Assembly: GCA_905373305.1 (NCBI GenBank)
Contig: CAJPSM010000008.1
Coordinates: forward strand, 1 to 28,036
Length of the DNA stretch: 28,036 nucleotides
Direction: 5' to 3'
Source of the DNA: an uncultured Streptococcus sp.
GTDB taxonomy: Bacteria; Bacillota; Bacilli; Lactobacillales; Streptococcaceae
Part shown: piece after piece, positions 12,271 to 20,633 of the stretch
How the letters are laid out: every line of letters starts with the position of its first letter
Numbering within the stretch: position 1 is the first letter of the stretch
Notes under the pieces: generated by a model
Told to the model about the DNA's origin: nothing
Seen by the model: the letters and a program-made list of their open reading frames with translations, nothing else
The model's database searches: none
Program-made: the position numbers and the translations under genes

Positions 12271-13305
12271 TTATTTCAAATTGAGACAGAATGTAAACTT
12301 GCTACCTAAGCCATACTGACTTTCTGCTGTGATTTCGCCACCAAGCTGATGGGCTAGCTCTCGTGCAATCGCAAGACCTAAGCCATGACCACCTGTTTTC
12401 ATATTGCGCGAAGTTTCTACACGATAAAGTCGTTTAAAGATCTTTTCCAAATCCTCAGGAAGGATCCCCTGGCCTTCGTCTTTCACACTGATTGTCAGCT
12501 CTTGTTCTGTTAATTGGGCAAGAACCTCAATTCTGGTTCCTGGTTCTGAATATTTAAAGGCATTGTTTAACAAATTGACTAAAATGCGAGAAAGTTTGTC
12601 AGAATGGCTCTTGATTTTTGCCGACTCAGGTGATACTTGAATGTAAACATCTCGCTCCTCTTGTTCAATTTGGAGTTGAAATTCACTCATTGACTCAATC
12701 AGCAATTGATCTAAAAAGACCTCTTCGACTTCTTCATCAGCAGTTTCTTGAGGTTGTGTATTAAGAGTCAAAACATCCAATTCCTCTACTAGCTTGTTTA
12801 GACGCTCAGTTTGCCGACCAATCGTGGCTAAGTAGTGGAGCCGCTCCTCTTCCTTAATCACTCCATCTAGAATTCCCTCCACAGTAACCTGAATGGAGGT
12901 AATGGGAGTTTTAATATCGTGAGAGAGCTGCGCAATCATCATTCTCTTTTCTTGCTCGCTCTCATCAAGTGATTGAAAGGTAGCTTGCAAATTGTGGGAC
13001 ATGTCATTAAAAGCCTGGCCCAGCTCTTGAAATTCTAATGGTCCTTTGGTTTCAATTTCTGTGCTGAAATCCTTGCTAGCTATATCCTGAGCTTGTTTTT
13101 TCAAATGTTTCAGAGAAGAGAAAACAGGCGACAAAAGAAAGATGCTCACTGCAGCGCCGATAAAACTAGCAATCAAGGTCATTCCAACTAGAAAGTAAAC
13201 TTCACTTTTCTCGATCAACATTCGTTGGACTGCCCAGAAAACGACCAAAATCGTTAGCAGAGTCGAAACTAGGTACCCCACTAAAATATAGTTTTTTAAT
13301 TTCAT
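12271..13305 (-). CDS. hk08: Sensor histidine kinase, TCS08-like
   Basis: A 344-aa membrane kinase. Two transmembrane helices (about 5-28 and 37-60) enclose an extracytoplasmic loop of only ~8 residues, as in intramembrane-sensing kinases. HAMP follows (65-115), then the H-box LSHDIKTP with phospho-accepting His129, N-box NLLNNAFKYS, G1 DEGQGI and G2 GHGLGLAIA. The start overlaps the response regulator stop (ATGA). Its place between rpsD and a PavB-like adhesin matches pneumococcal TCS08 from memory, a system reported to affect pavB and pilus genes. The ligand is unknown. Symbol rests on gene order. Confidence 0.85.
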   Translation of the reverse strand: MKLKNYILVGYLVSTLLTILVVFWAVQRMLIEKSEVYFLVGMTLIASFIGAAVSIFLLSPVFSSLKHLKKQAQDIASKDFSTEIETKGPLEFQELGQAFNDMSHNLQATFQSLDESEQEKRMMIAQLSHDIKTPITSIQVTVEGILDGVIKEEERLHYLATIGRQTERLNKLVEELDVLTLNTQPQETADEEVEEVFLDQLLIESMSEFQLQIEQEERDVYIQVSPESAKIKSHSDKLSRILVNLLNNAFKYSEPGTRIEVLAQLTEQELTISVKDEGQGILPEDLEKIFKRLYRVETSRNMKTGGHGLGLAIARELAHQLGGEITAESQYGLGSKFTFCLNLK

Positions 13306-14000
13306 TTTCTACCTCTTGGTCTTTCCATCTTATAGCCCAAACCCCAAACAGTTTTGATAGCAGGAGTATTTGAATTTGTATACTTGGTCAACTCTTGCCT
13401 CAAAGCATGGATATGAACATTGAGTGTATTGGTATCATCCACATAGTCCTCTTGCCATACCTTCTCGTAAAGTTCCGTCTTTGAAAAGACTCTCTCAGGA
13501 TTGCTGGCCAATATCCATAAAAGTTCAAAGGATTTCACTGTCAATTCCAAAGGTTGCTCCCCTATGCGAACCTCATGAGTCACATGGTTGATTACTAAGT
13601 CACCAAGCTCGATCTGCTCTGTCTCTCTTCCTCGGCTAAGGCGACGCAAGATATTATTCACTCTTAAAACCAATTCGCGTGGGCTAAACGGTTTGGCTAT
13701 GAAATCATCTGCCCCCAAACTTAATCCATAAATCTTATCCTGCTCGCTTGTCTTAGCAGTTGTAAAGAGGAAGGGTTGATCAGGAGCAATATATTGAACT
13801 TCACTGATAAAATCATAACCGTCCATATTGGGCATCATGATATCTGTGATGATGAGGTCAATAGATTTTTTTCTGAAAAGTTCTAATCCCTCCTTGCCAT
13901 CATGGGCGACTAAAACATCGTATCCTGCCTGTAAAAGATAGCGGTTTTGAATATCTAGAATATCTAACTCATCATCAACCAGCAAAATTGTCTTTTTCAT
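13302..14000 (-). CDS. rr08: OmpR/PhoB-family response regulator, TCS08-like
   Basis: A 232-aa regulator. The receiver domain has the acidic pocket DDE (9-11), the phosphorylation site Asp53 in ITDIMMPNMDGYD, and the Thr/Lys switch in FTTAKTSEQD. The C-terminal winged helix (about 125-230: LELTVKSFELLWILASNPER, then NVHIHALRQELTKY and VWGLGYKM) is of the OmpR type, which binds ~10-11-bp direct repeats. AAAGGAG precedes ATG 14000. A likely target is the adjacent adhesin gene. The pair may be made partly by read-through from that gene and partly from the promoter at 14031-14037. Confidence 0.88.
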   Translation of the reverse strand: MKKTILLVDDELDILDIQNRYLLQAGYDVLVAHDGKEGLELFRKKSIDLIITDIMMPNMDGYDFISEVQYIAPDQPFLFTTAKTSEQDKIYGLSLGADDFIAKPFSPRELVLRVNNILRRLSRGRETEQIELGDLVINHVTHEVRIGEQPLELTVKSFELLWILASNPERVFSKTELYEKVWQEDYVDDTNTLNVHIHALRQELTKYTNSNTPAIKTVWGLGYKMERPRGRK

Positions 14001-14022
14001 CTGACACTCCTTTGATAAAAAC

Positions 14023-14050
14023 AGTGTTATACTTGCTTTAGTATAACACT
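14023..14050 (-). promoter_or_regulatory. Inverted repeat: pavB terminator with an embedded rr08 promoter
   Basis: A perfect 10-bp inverted repeat AGTGTTATAC / GTATAACACT (14023-14032, 14041-14050; 8-nt loop) lies between the adhesin stop and the regulator start. On the minus strand it is followed by GTTTTTATC, so it can terminate. The upstream arm also reads TGTTATACT, an extended -10 box, so it may be both terminator and operator/promoter of the two-component genes. Confidence 0.55.
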
Positions 14051-14080
14051 ATTTTCTCTAATGTTTAAATGATTTGAATC

Positions 14081-16168
14081 TTAATCTTCTCGTTTGGTTG
14101 TCAAACCCAAGAGTCCAACAAGACCTGCCAAGGCTAGACCAAAGATACCAAGGCCAGCTGTAGCCGTTTTAGCTTCCCCAGTATTTGGTAGCATCGCTTT
14201 ATCATCTTTTTTCATCATATTAGCCATTGGGCTAGAAGCTGGTTGATCTACTTTCATATCTGACATATGGTGATTTGTACCCATCATACCCTCAGTCATA
14301 CCTGTAGAGCCTGTTTCAGAAGGCTTCGTATTCATCTGACCTTGTTGAGATGGTATTGTCGCCATTTCTTTTCCACGAAGCTGAATCGTTACTTGACGAG
14401 TTGCGATAAGATTGGTCAAATCTGGTTTTCCATCTTTAGAACCATAGACCTTAACAGTAGCTAGATACGTATGGGTTCCGTTAGCTCGAAGTTGATCCAG
14501 CAAGGCCTGACCATCTTTGCCAACCGTATTGCCATTCAAATCCACTTCGTAGAAATATTGACCTTTAGCCAAGCCTTCAAGTGGCAATAGGGCAGGATTT
14601 TTAGCTGTTCCGTTGTCTGACCATGGAGCTTTGTCTGAAGCTTTTAACAAGAGGCGAGTCAACATACCATCTCCACCAAAAGCTTCGTATGGAATAACTT
14701 GGTTGACACCGGCCAAGAATGGACCTGGAACATTTGCTTTGTCAAGGTAGCTAGCTGGAACATCAATGCTATTTTTGATGTTATTAGCAACAGAGTCTTT
14801 AACCTGATTTGGTGTGGTCAAGCCATTCAAATTAACAGTCAAATCTTTAGTCGCTACCAGATTAGTTAAGTCAGGCTTGCCGTCTTTCGCACCGTACACT
14901 TTGATGGTTGCCTTATAGCTTTGTGTACCATTTTGTTTCAAAAGGTCAAGCAGCTCTTTATCAGATTTACCTTGGGTGCCTGCTAAATCCACTTCATAGA
15001 AGTAAAGGCCTTTGCCCAATTTCTCTACTGGTGGGAGAGCTGGATTTTTGGCTGAGCCGTTGTCTGACCATGGAGCCTTATCAGATGCTTTCAAGATAAG
15101 ACGAGTCAACATGCCGTCACCAGCGAAGAATTCGTATGGAATGACTTGGTTGACACCAGCTGTGAATGGCCCTGGGAAATTAGCTTTGTCAAGGTAGCTA
15201 GCCGGAACATCTACTGTGTCTTTGGTGTTGTCAGCTACGCCTTTTTGCACTTCAGCTGGGGTAGTCAAACCGTTCAAGTTGACATCCAAATCTTTAGTCG
15301 CTACAAGATTGCTCAAGTCTGGCTTGCCATCTTTCGCACCGTACACTTTGATGGTAGCCTTATAACTTTGAGTGCCGTTTTGTTTCAATAGGTCAAGCAA
15401 CTCTTTATCTGATTTTCCTTGAGTGCCTGCCAAATCCACTTCATAGAAGTAGAGACCTTTGCCCAATTTTTCTACTGGTGGAAGAGCGGGGTTTTTAGCT
15501 GAACCATTGTCTGACCATGGAGCCTTGTCTGATGCTTTCAAGATAAGACGAGTTAACATACCGTCACCAGCGAAGAATTCGTATGGAATGACTTGGTTGA
15601 CACCAGCTGTGAATGGGCCTGGGAAGTTAGCCTTATCCAAGTAAGTAGCTGGAACATCTACTGTATCTTTGGTGTTGTCAGCCACACCTTTTTGCACTTC
15701 AGCTGGGGTGGTTGCTGGCTGCGCTTCACTGGCTTCACGGTCTTGCCCAGAAACTGTAGACGCAGGACTTTCCACAGGTTTAGCTGCATCTTCTGTTTGT
15801 TTCTTAGAGTCAGGTTGGGCTTGCACTTCTTCTTTTGGTGCTACTACTTGGTCTTTAGCATCGGTATCCGCTTTTTCTGAAGAGTCTGTAGCATCCAAAC
15901 TTGTTTTAGGTGTTGGAACAGACTGTTCTGAAGGAAGAGCTGTATCGACTGCTTCTTTGAGAACCTCTACTGGCAAGTCGCTCTTTGTACTCACAGAAGT
16001 AGCATCTGGCACAACTTGAGCAGGAGTCGGATTGACAATGTCAGCACGTGCAGAACTTGGTTGACCGACTAGGACAAAAAAGCCACTGGCTACAACAACT
16101 GAAGCGACACCGACACTGAGGCGGCGAATAGACCAACGAGTATATCTCTGATTTGGATTGAATTTCAT
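14081..16168 (-). CDS. pavB: PavB-like LPxTG surface adhesin with three SSURE repeats
   Basis: A 695-aa wall-anchored protein. Order: YSIRK-type signal peptide (RYTRWSIRRLSVGVASVVVA, 8-42); a Pro/Ser/Ala/Glu-rich stalk (43-152); three ~149-aa SSURE repeats (153-301, 302-450, 451-599) with signatures VPASYLDKANFPGPF and ASDKAPWSDNG; a Met/His-rich linker (about 609-660); LPNTG (660-664), a hydrophobic helix and the TKRED tail for sortase A. SSURE repeats bind fibronectin in pneumococcal PavB, and copy number varies between strains. Repeats 1 and 2 differ at only three residues. Start ATG 16168 follows GAGGAGA. The neighbouring two-component system is the likely regulator. Confidence 0.9.
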   Translation of the reverse strand: MKFNPNQRYTRWSIRRLSVGVASVVVASGFFVLVGQPSSARADIVNPTPAQVVPDATSVSTKSDLPVEVLKEAVDTALPSEQSVPTPKTSLDATDSSEKADTDAKDQVVAPKEEVQAQPDSKKQTEDAAKPVESPASTVSGQDREASEAQPATTPAEVQKGVADNTKDTVDVPATYLDKANFPGPFTAGVNQVIPYEFFAGDGMLTRLILKASDKAPWSDNGSAKNPALPPVEKLGKGLYFYEVDLAGTQGKSDKELLDLLKQNGTQSYKATIKVYGAKDGKPDLSNLVATKDLDVNLNGLTTPAEVQKGVADNTKDTVDVPASYLDKANFPGPFTAGVNQVIPYEFFAGDGMLTRLILKASDKAPWSDNGSAKNPALPPVEKLGKGLYFYEVDLAGTQGKSDKELLDLLKQNGTQSYKATIKVYGAKDGKPDLTNLVATKDLTVNLNGLTTPNQVKDSVANNIKNSIDVPASYLDKANVPGPFLAGVNQVIPYEAFGGDGMLTRLLLKASDKAPWSDNGTAKNPALLPLEGLAKGQYFYEVDLNGNTVGKDGQALLDQLRANGTHTYLATVKVYGSKDGKPDLTNLIATRQVTIQLRGKEMATIPSQQGQMNTKPSETGSTGMTEGMMGTNHHMSDMKVDQPASSPMANMMKKDDKAMLPNTGEAKTATAGLGIFGLALAGLVGLLGLTTKRED
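14372..15712 (-). repeat. Three tandem 447-bp SSURE coding repeats
   Basis: Units at 15712-15266, 15265-14819 and 14818-14372. Units 1 and 2 are nearly identical as protein, but in one 137-bp stretch I compared (15458-15594 against the matching part of unit 2) 11 bases differ, all synonymous. Unit 3 is clearly diverged. Confidence 0.9.
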
Positions 16169-16205
16169 AGGATTCTCCTCAGAACTTTCTTTTTTTGATG
16201 ACTCT

Positions 16206-16263
16206 AGTATAATCTCCTAAAATTAAAAAGGATTAAGAAAAAGTTAAAATTTTTCTTAAATCC
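16206..16263 (-). terminator. Terminator of the potassium-uptake operon, abutting the pavB -10
   Basis: A 13-bp stem with one bulge (16263-16250 with 16242-16230, 7-nt loop) is followed on the minus strand by TTTTTAATTTT. The pavB -10, TATACT (16211-16206), begins 18 nt further on, with no -35 match, so the stem could also serve as an activator site for pavB. A second GC-rich hairpin without a U-tract lies at 16301-16325, touching the stop of the RCK gene. Confidence 0.6.
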
Positions 16264-16324
16264 CTCTTATAAAATACTTATATTGACTCAATAATCCTTG
16301 GGAAAGAGGGTAGCCCTCCCTTTC

Positions 16325-16990
16325 CTACTCACTCAGTTCAGCTAGAGTGTCCAAATGTTGGTTATTAATGACTGCCATGATGTAGGCATCTGCCTGCAAG
16401 AGGTCATTGGGTCCAAATTGGACATCCAGAGGAGCATTTTCGTAGGAACGAAAACCAAGTACATTGAGATTGTATCGCCCACGTAAATCTAGCTGGCTAA
16501 GGCTTTTCCCCGCCCAAGATTGGGGGATTCTCATCTCGACAATCGATACATTCTTGTCCAGCTGAAAGACGTCTACGCTGTTATGAAAGAGGATGGTCTG
16601 CGCTAATGAGCGCCCCATTTCAAACTCTGGTGAGATAACTGCGTCTGCACCGATTTTTTCTAGAACTTTTTTAGCTGTATGGCTTTTGACCTTGGCAATG
16701 ACGGTCGGCACCCCTAGACTTTTACAGTGCATGACAGCAAGAACACTGGATTCTAGATTTTCCCCCGTTGCGACAACCACGGTATCGCAGGTGTCAATTC
16801 CAGCTGATAGAAGGAGTTCTTCATCCGTGATATCTCCAACAACCCCACGCGCCAGCACGGGTTCAAATTGATTAATGCGCTCCTCGTGGTCATCAATAGC
16901 AATGATATTCATATGATGCTTGGCAAGAGCAGCCAAAACACTACTCCCAAAAATTCCTAAACCTAAAATTCCAATTGTCCGATCTGACAT
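16325..16990 (-). CDS. cabP: RCK-domain regulator of potassium uptake (CabP / KtrA-like)
   Basis: A 221-aa cytoplasmic protein. The N-terminal Rossmann RCK_N domain has GLGIFGSSVLAALAKHH and the acidic AIDDHEER that binds nucleotide; VVATGENLESSVLA and GADAVISPEFEMGRSLA are typical. The C-terminal RCK_C domain (about 140-221, SIVEMRIPQSWAGKSLSQLD) is the c-di-AMP binding part in KtrA/KtrC/CabP. It forms an octameric ring gating the KtrB/TrkH channel encoded 13 nt upstream. From memory, the pneumococcal orthologue CabP binds c-di-AMP and loses its transporter contact. AAGGAAG precedes ATG 16990. Confidence 0.87.
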   Translation of the reverse strand: MSDRTIGILGLGIFGSSVLAALAKHHMNIIAIDDHEERINQFEPVLARGVVGDITDEELLLSAGIDTCDTVVVATGENLESSVLAVMHCKSLGVPTVIAKVKSHTAKKVLEKIGADAVISPEFEMGRSLAQTILFHNSVDVFQLDKNVSIVEMRIPQSWAGKSLSQLDLRGRYNLNVLGFRSYENAPLDVQFGPNDLLQADAYIMAVINNQHLDTLAELSE

Positions 16991-17003
16991 CGTTCTTCCT
17001 TTC

Positions 17004-18383
17004 TTATCCGATAGTGATATCTGCTTTCATATAGTGAATCAAATCTTTCTTGTCTGGCTGATATTCTGCTAAACTGACCAGTAGTGTCAAGGGGCCAATA
17101 CGACCGATAAACATCAACAACATAACGATACTGAGAGCTAACTTGCCTAACTCTGGTGTTAAAGTCGCCGTCACCCCAACTGTCGCAAGGGCTGAAATGG
17201 TCTCAAACATGAGGTAGATAAAGCGCGGATTTCCTTCTGCTGTTATCCCTAACAGAATCAAGCCCAGCAAGAATGTTAACAAGAAGATAATAAAGACACT
17301 GAAAGATTTTTGCACGGTTCGAGGTTCAATAGTTCTCCGAGCCACATTGGCATGAGGCAAGCCCAATAGTTCGCTACGAGCGAAGACCAACAGGACAAAG
17401 AAGGTCGTAATCTTGAGTCCCCCTGCTGTCCCTCCAGGCGCCCCGCCCAGAAACATCTGCAAGATGTAAATCAGTAAGGTAACTGGTCGAGCCTGGGTGT
17501 AGTCAATTGAAGCAAAACCTGCTGTTCTCATGCTGACGGTTTGGAAAAAGCTAACCAGCAGTTTTTCTGGAGCGCTGAGATTCCCAATCGTCCCAGGATT
17601 GTTCCACTCAATTAAGAGAGTCGATACTGTTCCAAAGAGCAAAATTCCCGCCGTTAGAAAGAGAACCAGCTTAGTATGGAAACGCAGACGGCGTTTTTTC
17701 TTTTTCCCAAACTGGGTCGCTAGGTCAAACCAGACCATAAATCCTAGACCACCCGTGATAATCAAGCCTGCAATCACTAAATTGATCAAGGGATCCGTTT
17801 GAAAGGCTAGCAAACTCGTACTTCCAAAATTATCAAATCCAGCATTACAGAAGGCTGAAATAGCCAAAAAGATAGAAGTTAAAATCCCTCGTCCCCAGCC
17901 AAATTCAGGAATAAAGCGGAAACTCAAGAGAAAGGCACCGAGTCCTTCCACCAGAAAAGTCGTCAGAAAGATCGAGCGGATAAAGTCCTTTAAAGACTGG
18001 GTTTCCCCATAACTAAAACTTTCTTGAATAGTCTCACGGCTACGAAGACTGAGCTTTTGTTTTCCTTGGATATAAAAGATTCCAATAAAGGTCATAAGCC
18101 CCAAACCACCGATCTGGATCAACAGCATGCAAATCAACTGGCCCCAGATATTGTAAGTAGAGGCCACCGGCTGGGTGAAGAGCCCTGTCACACAGACCAT
18201 GGACACAGTCGTAAAGAGATGGTCAAAGTAGGTCGCTTGTGACGTTGCCACTTGCACAAAGGGAAGGCTTAAAAGGAGCGAGCCCAAGAAGATCACTAGG
18301 GCAAAACTTAAAAAGATGCGACGGGCTGGCGATAACCGTCCCAGTGTCGTCTTGATTTTTTCCAAAAATGATTTGAATAACAT
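17004..18383 (-). CDS. ktrB: KtrB/TrkH-family potassium transporter subunit
   Basis: A 459-aa polytopic membrane protein with four M1-P-M2 units. The four pore loops with their selectivity-filter Gly are visible: SMVCVTGLFT, AISAFCNAGFD, SMRTAGFASID and SALATVGVTATLT. The N-terminus LSPARRIFLSFALVIFLGSL is typical. The start at 18383 has no clear ribosome binding site; the gene begins 33 nt after the nucleoside phosphorylase and may be translated weakly. It takes up K+ (with Na+ or H+) and works with the RCK protein encoded next. Confidence 0.9.
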   Translation of the reverse strand: MLFKSFLEKIKTTLGRLSPARRIFLSFALVIFLGSLLLSLPFVQVATSQATYFDHLFTTVSMVCVTGLFTQPVASTYNIWGQLICMLLIQIGGLGLMTFIGIFYIQGKQKLSLRSRETIQESFSYGETQSLKDFIRSIFLTTFLVEGLGAFLLSFRFIPEFGWGRGILTSIFLAISAFCNAGFDNFGSTSLLAFQTDPLINLVIAGLIITGGLGFMVWFDLATQFGKKKKRRLRFHTKLVLFLTAGILLFGTVSTLLIEWNNPGTIGNLSAPEKLLVSFFQTVSMRTAGFASIDYTQARPVTLLIYILQMFLGGAPGGTAGGLKITTFFVLLVFARSELLGLPHANVARRTIEPRTVQKSFSVFIIFLLTFLLGLILLGITAEGNPRFIYLMFETISALATVGVTATLTPELGKLALSIVMLLMFIGRIGPLTLLVSLAEYQPDKKDLIHYMKADITIG

Positions 18384-18416
18384 AACTACATTCTACCATA
18401 AAAACAGTAAGAGTAC

Positions 18417-19181
18417 TCACATGTGGTGCGCAATGGCAAGACAGAGTTCGAGGGCCTTATCAAAAGCTTCTGAGCCCCAGTCACGACTGTCGTAGTTATC
18501 TAGATCTGCTAATGAATCTGCGGTAAAGAGCAACTCTCCCCATACAACCCCACGAAGCTGGGCTACTGCCGCAAGAGCAGAACACTCCATCTCCACAACA
18601 GCACAGCCTTCTTCCTTGCGATAGGCAACCTTTTCAGCCGTCTCTCGGTAAAAACCATCTGTCGTCCAGGTCATGACCTCCTCGTAAGGAATGCCTCTTT
18701 GTTCCAAGACTTGCTCAATGGCAGAGATCGCCTCAATCTGCATCTCCATATAACGAGAAGGCGCTACATAGTGGTAGCTGGTCCCCTCATCTCGCAGAGC
18801 GCGAACAGGGACGAGAAAGGCATTTTCCTCTATATCTGCTAGGACTCCACAAGTGCCAGTAGAAATGATTTGCTCCACACCATAGCCAATCAACCAATCC
18901 ATAAACTGGGCTGCTGGGGCAGAACCAACGGGCGCTTGAGCTAGACAAATCTTCTCACCCTTGTAGTTGATGACGTATACTGGATAGGTTTTGGTGGCAG
19001 AAACGAACTCACCAACACAGTCCGCCCCTACTTCCTGAGCATAACGGTCAATCTCTTCCTCCAAAAATGCATAGATGCACTTCTTTGGCAACTTTAAGTC
19101 TAACCCCTCATGTGTTGGCATAAGGACCGCTTGGGGGTTATCGTCAAACTCTAAAATGGGAATCGCATGCTTCTGAATCAT
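18417..19181 (-). CDS. Nucleoside phosphorylase (PNP/UDP family)
   Basis: A 254-aa member of the PNP_UDP_1 family, which cleaves nucleosides with phosphate to base and ribose-1-phosphate. Visible signatures: ICLAQAPVGSAPAAQFMDWL, IISTGTCGVL in the phosphate/base pocket, AVVEMECSALAAVAQ (the E-M-E ribose-binding motif) and LLFTADSLADLD. Substrate is uncertain (uridine or purine). ATG 19181 follows GAGGAGG. It is the first gene of the operon with ktrB and the RCK regulator, behind a strong promoter; the link between nucleoside salvage and potassium is unexplained. Confidence 0.85.
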   Translation of the reverse strand: MIQKHAIPILEFDDNPQAVLMPTHEGLDLKLPKKCIYAFLEEEIDRYAQEVGADCVGEFVSATKTYPVYVINYKGEKICLAQAPVGSAPAAQFMDWLIGYGVEQIISTGTCGVLADIEENAFLVPVRALRDEGTSYHYVAPSRYMEMQIEAISAIEQVLEQRGIPYEEVMTWTTDGFYRETAEKVAYRKEEGCAVVEMECSALAAVAQLRGVVWGELLFTADSLADLDNYDSRDWGSEAFDKALELCLAIAHHM

Positions 19182-19206
19182 AGCCTACCTCCTCTAATTT
19201 TGTACT

Positions 19207-19234
19207 ATTGTATCAAAAACTGACGGAGTGTCAA
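19207..19234 (-). promoter_or_regulatory. Promoter of the phosphorylase-ktrB-cabP operon
   Basis: TTGACA (19234-19229), 16-nt spacer, TACAAT (19212-19207) preceded by TGA, an extended -10. Start near 19200, about 20 nt before the ATG. Confidence 0.8.
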
Positions 19235-19267
19235 GGAGGTGTCTTTACATTTCCTCTAGTAACAACA

Positions 19268-19298
19268 CAAAATTCTCCCTTCTCTTTCGAGAAAGGAG
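19268..19298 (-). terminator. Terminator of the carbohydrate-binding lipoprotein gene
   Basis: A 10-bp stem with one wobble (19298-19289 with 19284-19275), GAAA loop, followed by AATTTTGTG on the minus strand. Confidence 0.7.
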
Positions 19299-19307
19299 CT
19301 CTTTTGC

Positions 19308-20543
19308 TTATCCTTGTCCGCCAGGGGCTGGACCTGTGCCTTGAGGTCCCCCAGCCGGTCCACCGCCTCCAGGCATAGAGTTGACGATTTCCGTTTGTTT
19401 TTCGCCGTTGAGATAGATATCCCCGCCTGTGTAGGTCGCTGTTCCATCAAAGTCAAAACCTGTTTGACCAATCATTTTAATGGTTCCACCTGTAACCGTG
19501 ATATTGCCGTTTGAGTCGATTGGATCTGTATCCCCTTGACCAACTTCTACTGTCAGGTTCCCACCGTTCATGGTGAAGAAGATTTCACTCTGTTGGGCAT
19601 TTTTATTTGCTGCATTGACTCCATCATCTGTCGCATAGACATTGATATCGCCGTCGTTTATGGTGATGGATTTTCCTTCTATCCCTTCTGTTGAATTCTT
19701 AACGGTATAGGTACCGCTATCAATCACTAGGTTACCAGAAGCGTGAATTCCATCATCTCCTGCTGTGACTGTTATGGTATTGTTAGCCAAATACATATTG
19801 CCGACAGTCATATCGTCATCATTGTCGACCTTGACTCCATCCTCTTTGGCATCGATGGTCATGGTCGTACCAGTGATGTTGAGTTCATCATTGACATTAA
19901 AGGCATCGCCAACTGCTGTGATGTTATAGGTTCCACCCGTGATGTGGAGGGTGTCGTCAGCCTTGATACCATTGTTTTTCTTGCCATCTACATTGAGAGT
20001 TCCTTTCCCGTTGATGGTCAAATCTACCTTAGAAAAGAGAGCTGCGTCTGCTTTTTCGTCACTGTTAGAGCTTGAGTCAGAGAGACTGTTGGTGGTTCCC
20101 TCTGCTAGAGTCAAGTAGACATGGCCAGCTGATGTCGCAGAAATTGCTGCATTGGTATTGGTCATGGTCGCGCCTTTTAGGACTAGATGAACATCTGCAG
20201 ACTTATCTGCCTCGACCTTGATCTGCACTCCGTCAGACTGACCTGAAATCACATAGGTTCCAGATTTTGTGATGGTCACTGTTGATTCAGAGACTGTCAC
20301 CCCATCTCCAGAGACGTTTGCTGATGAGCCAGATAACTCAATCTTAGAAGCTGTGCTTTCATCATAAGAAGTATCATTGTCCTTCTCTGTAAAATAGGAT
20401 GATTGGTTTGTCTTTGTTGCAGTTGTTGTGGCACTATTTGTCGTTGCATTGGTATTAGATGTAGTTGTTGACTGGGCACATGCTGCCAGCAGCACCATTG
20501 CCGTTAAACTCGTTGCGAGTAGGGTCCATTTTTTTGATTTCAT
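19308..20543 (-). CDS. Cthe_2159-type carbohydrate-binding lipoprotein, 411 aa
   Basis: I start at ATG 20543 (MKSKKWTLLATSLTAMVLLA), behind GGAGAGG; it gives a lipoprotein signal with Cys22 in LLAAC. A Ser/Thr/Asn-rich spacer follows, then a right-handed beta-helix of repeated short strands (GVTVSESTVTITKSGTYVIS, LTINGKGTLNVDGKKNNGIK, INDGDINVYATDDGVNAANK) with many D-G and N-G turns, and a Gly/Pro-rich tail (PGGGGPAGGPQGTGP). This is the PF14262-like carbohydrate-binding fold, whose founding member binds acidic polysaccharide. It probably sits on the outer membrane face as a glycan or wall-polymer binder. Four 11-bp repeats precede its promoter. Confidence 0.8.
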   Translation of the reverse strand: MKSKKWTLLATSLTAMVLLAACAQSTTTSNTNATTNSATTTATKTNQSSYFTEKDNDTSYDESTASKIELSGSSANVSGDGVTVSESTVTITKSGTYVISGQSDGVQIKVEADKSADVHLVLKGATMTNTNAAISATSAGHVYLTLAEGTTNSLSDSSSNSDEKADAALFSKVDLTINGKGTLNVDGKKNNGIKADDTLHITGGTYNITAVGDAFNVNDELNITGTTMTIDAKEDGVKVDNDDDMTVGNMYLANNTITVTAGDDGIHASGNLVIDSGTYTVKNSTEGIEGKSITINDGDINVYATDDGVNAANKNAQQSEIFFTMNGGNLTVEVGQGDTDPIDSNGNITVTGGTIKMIGQTGFDFDGTATYTGGDIYLNGEKQTEIVNSMPGGGGPAGGPQGTGPAPGGQG

Positions 20544-20578
20544 GCCTTTTTCCTCTCCTTCGTATGATATAGCTAGAC

Positions 20579-20633
20579 AGTCTACAGAAGATTCCTGAAA
20601 CAAAACTAAAACTTTTCTGAAAGTTTCCTTAAA
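20579..20633 (-). promoter_or_regulatory. Four tandem 11-bp response-regulator-like sites before the lipoprotein gene
   Basis: On the minus strand four consecutive 11-nt units of the form TTTNAG-N5 run from 20633 to 20590: TTTAAGGAAAC, TTTCAGAAAAG, TTTTAGTTTTG, TTTCAGGAATC. Helical-turn-spaced direct repeats are the signature of OmpR-family binding. The best -10 (TAGACT, 20584-20579) lies 5 nt downstream, so the repeats cover the -35 position. TTTAAG-N5-TTTCAG is near the CiaR consensus. Confidence 0.6.

Noticed and set aside
14908..16019. Several plus-strand ORFs inside the adhesin gene
   Set aside because: Repeated, near-identical antisense frames created by the SSURE repeats; none has a ribosome binding site or known motif.
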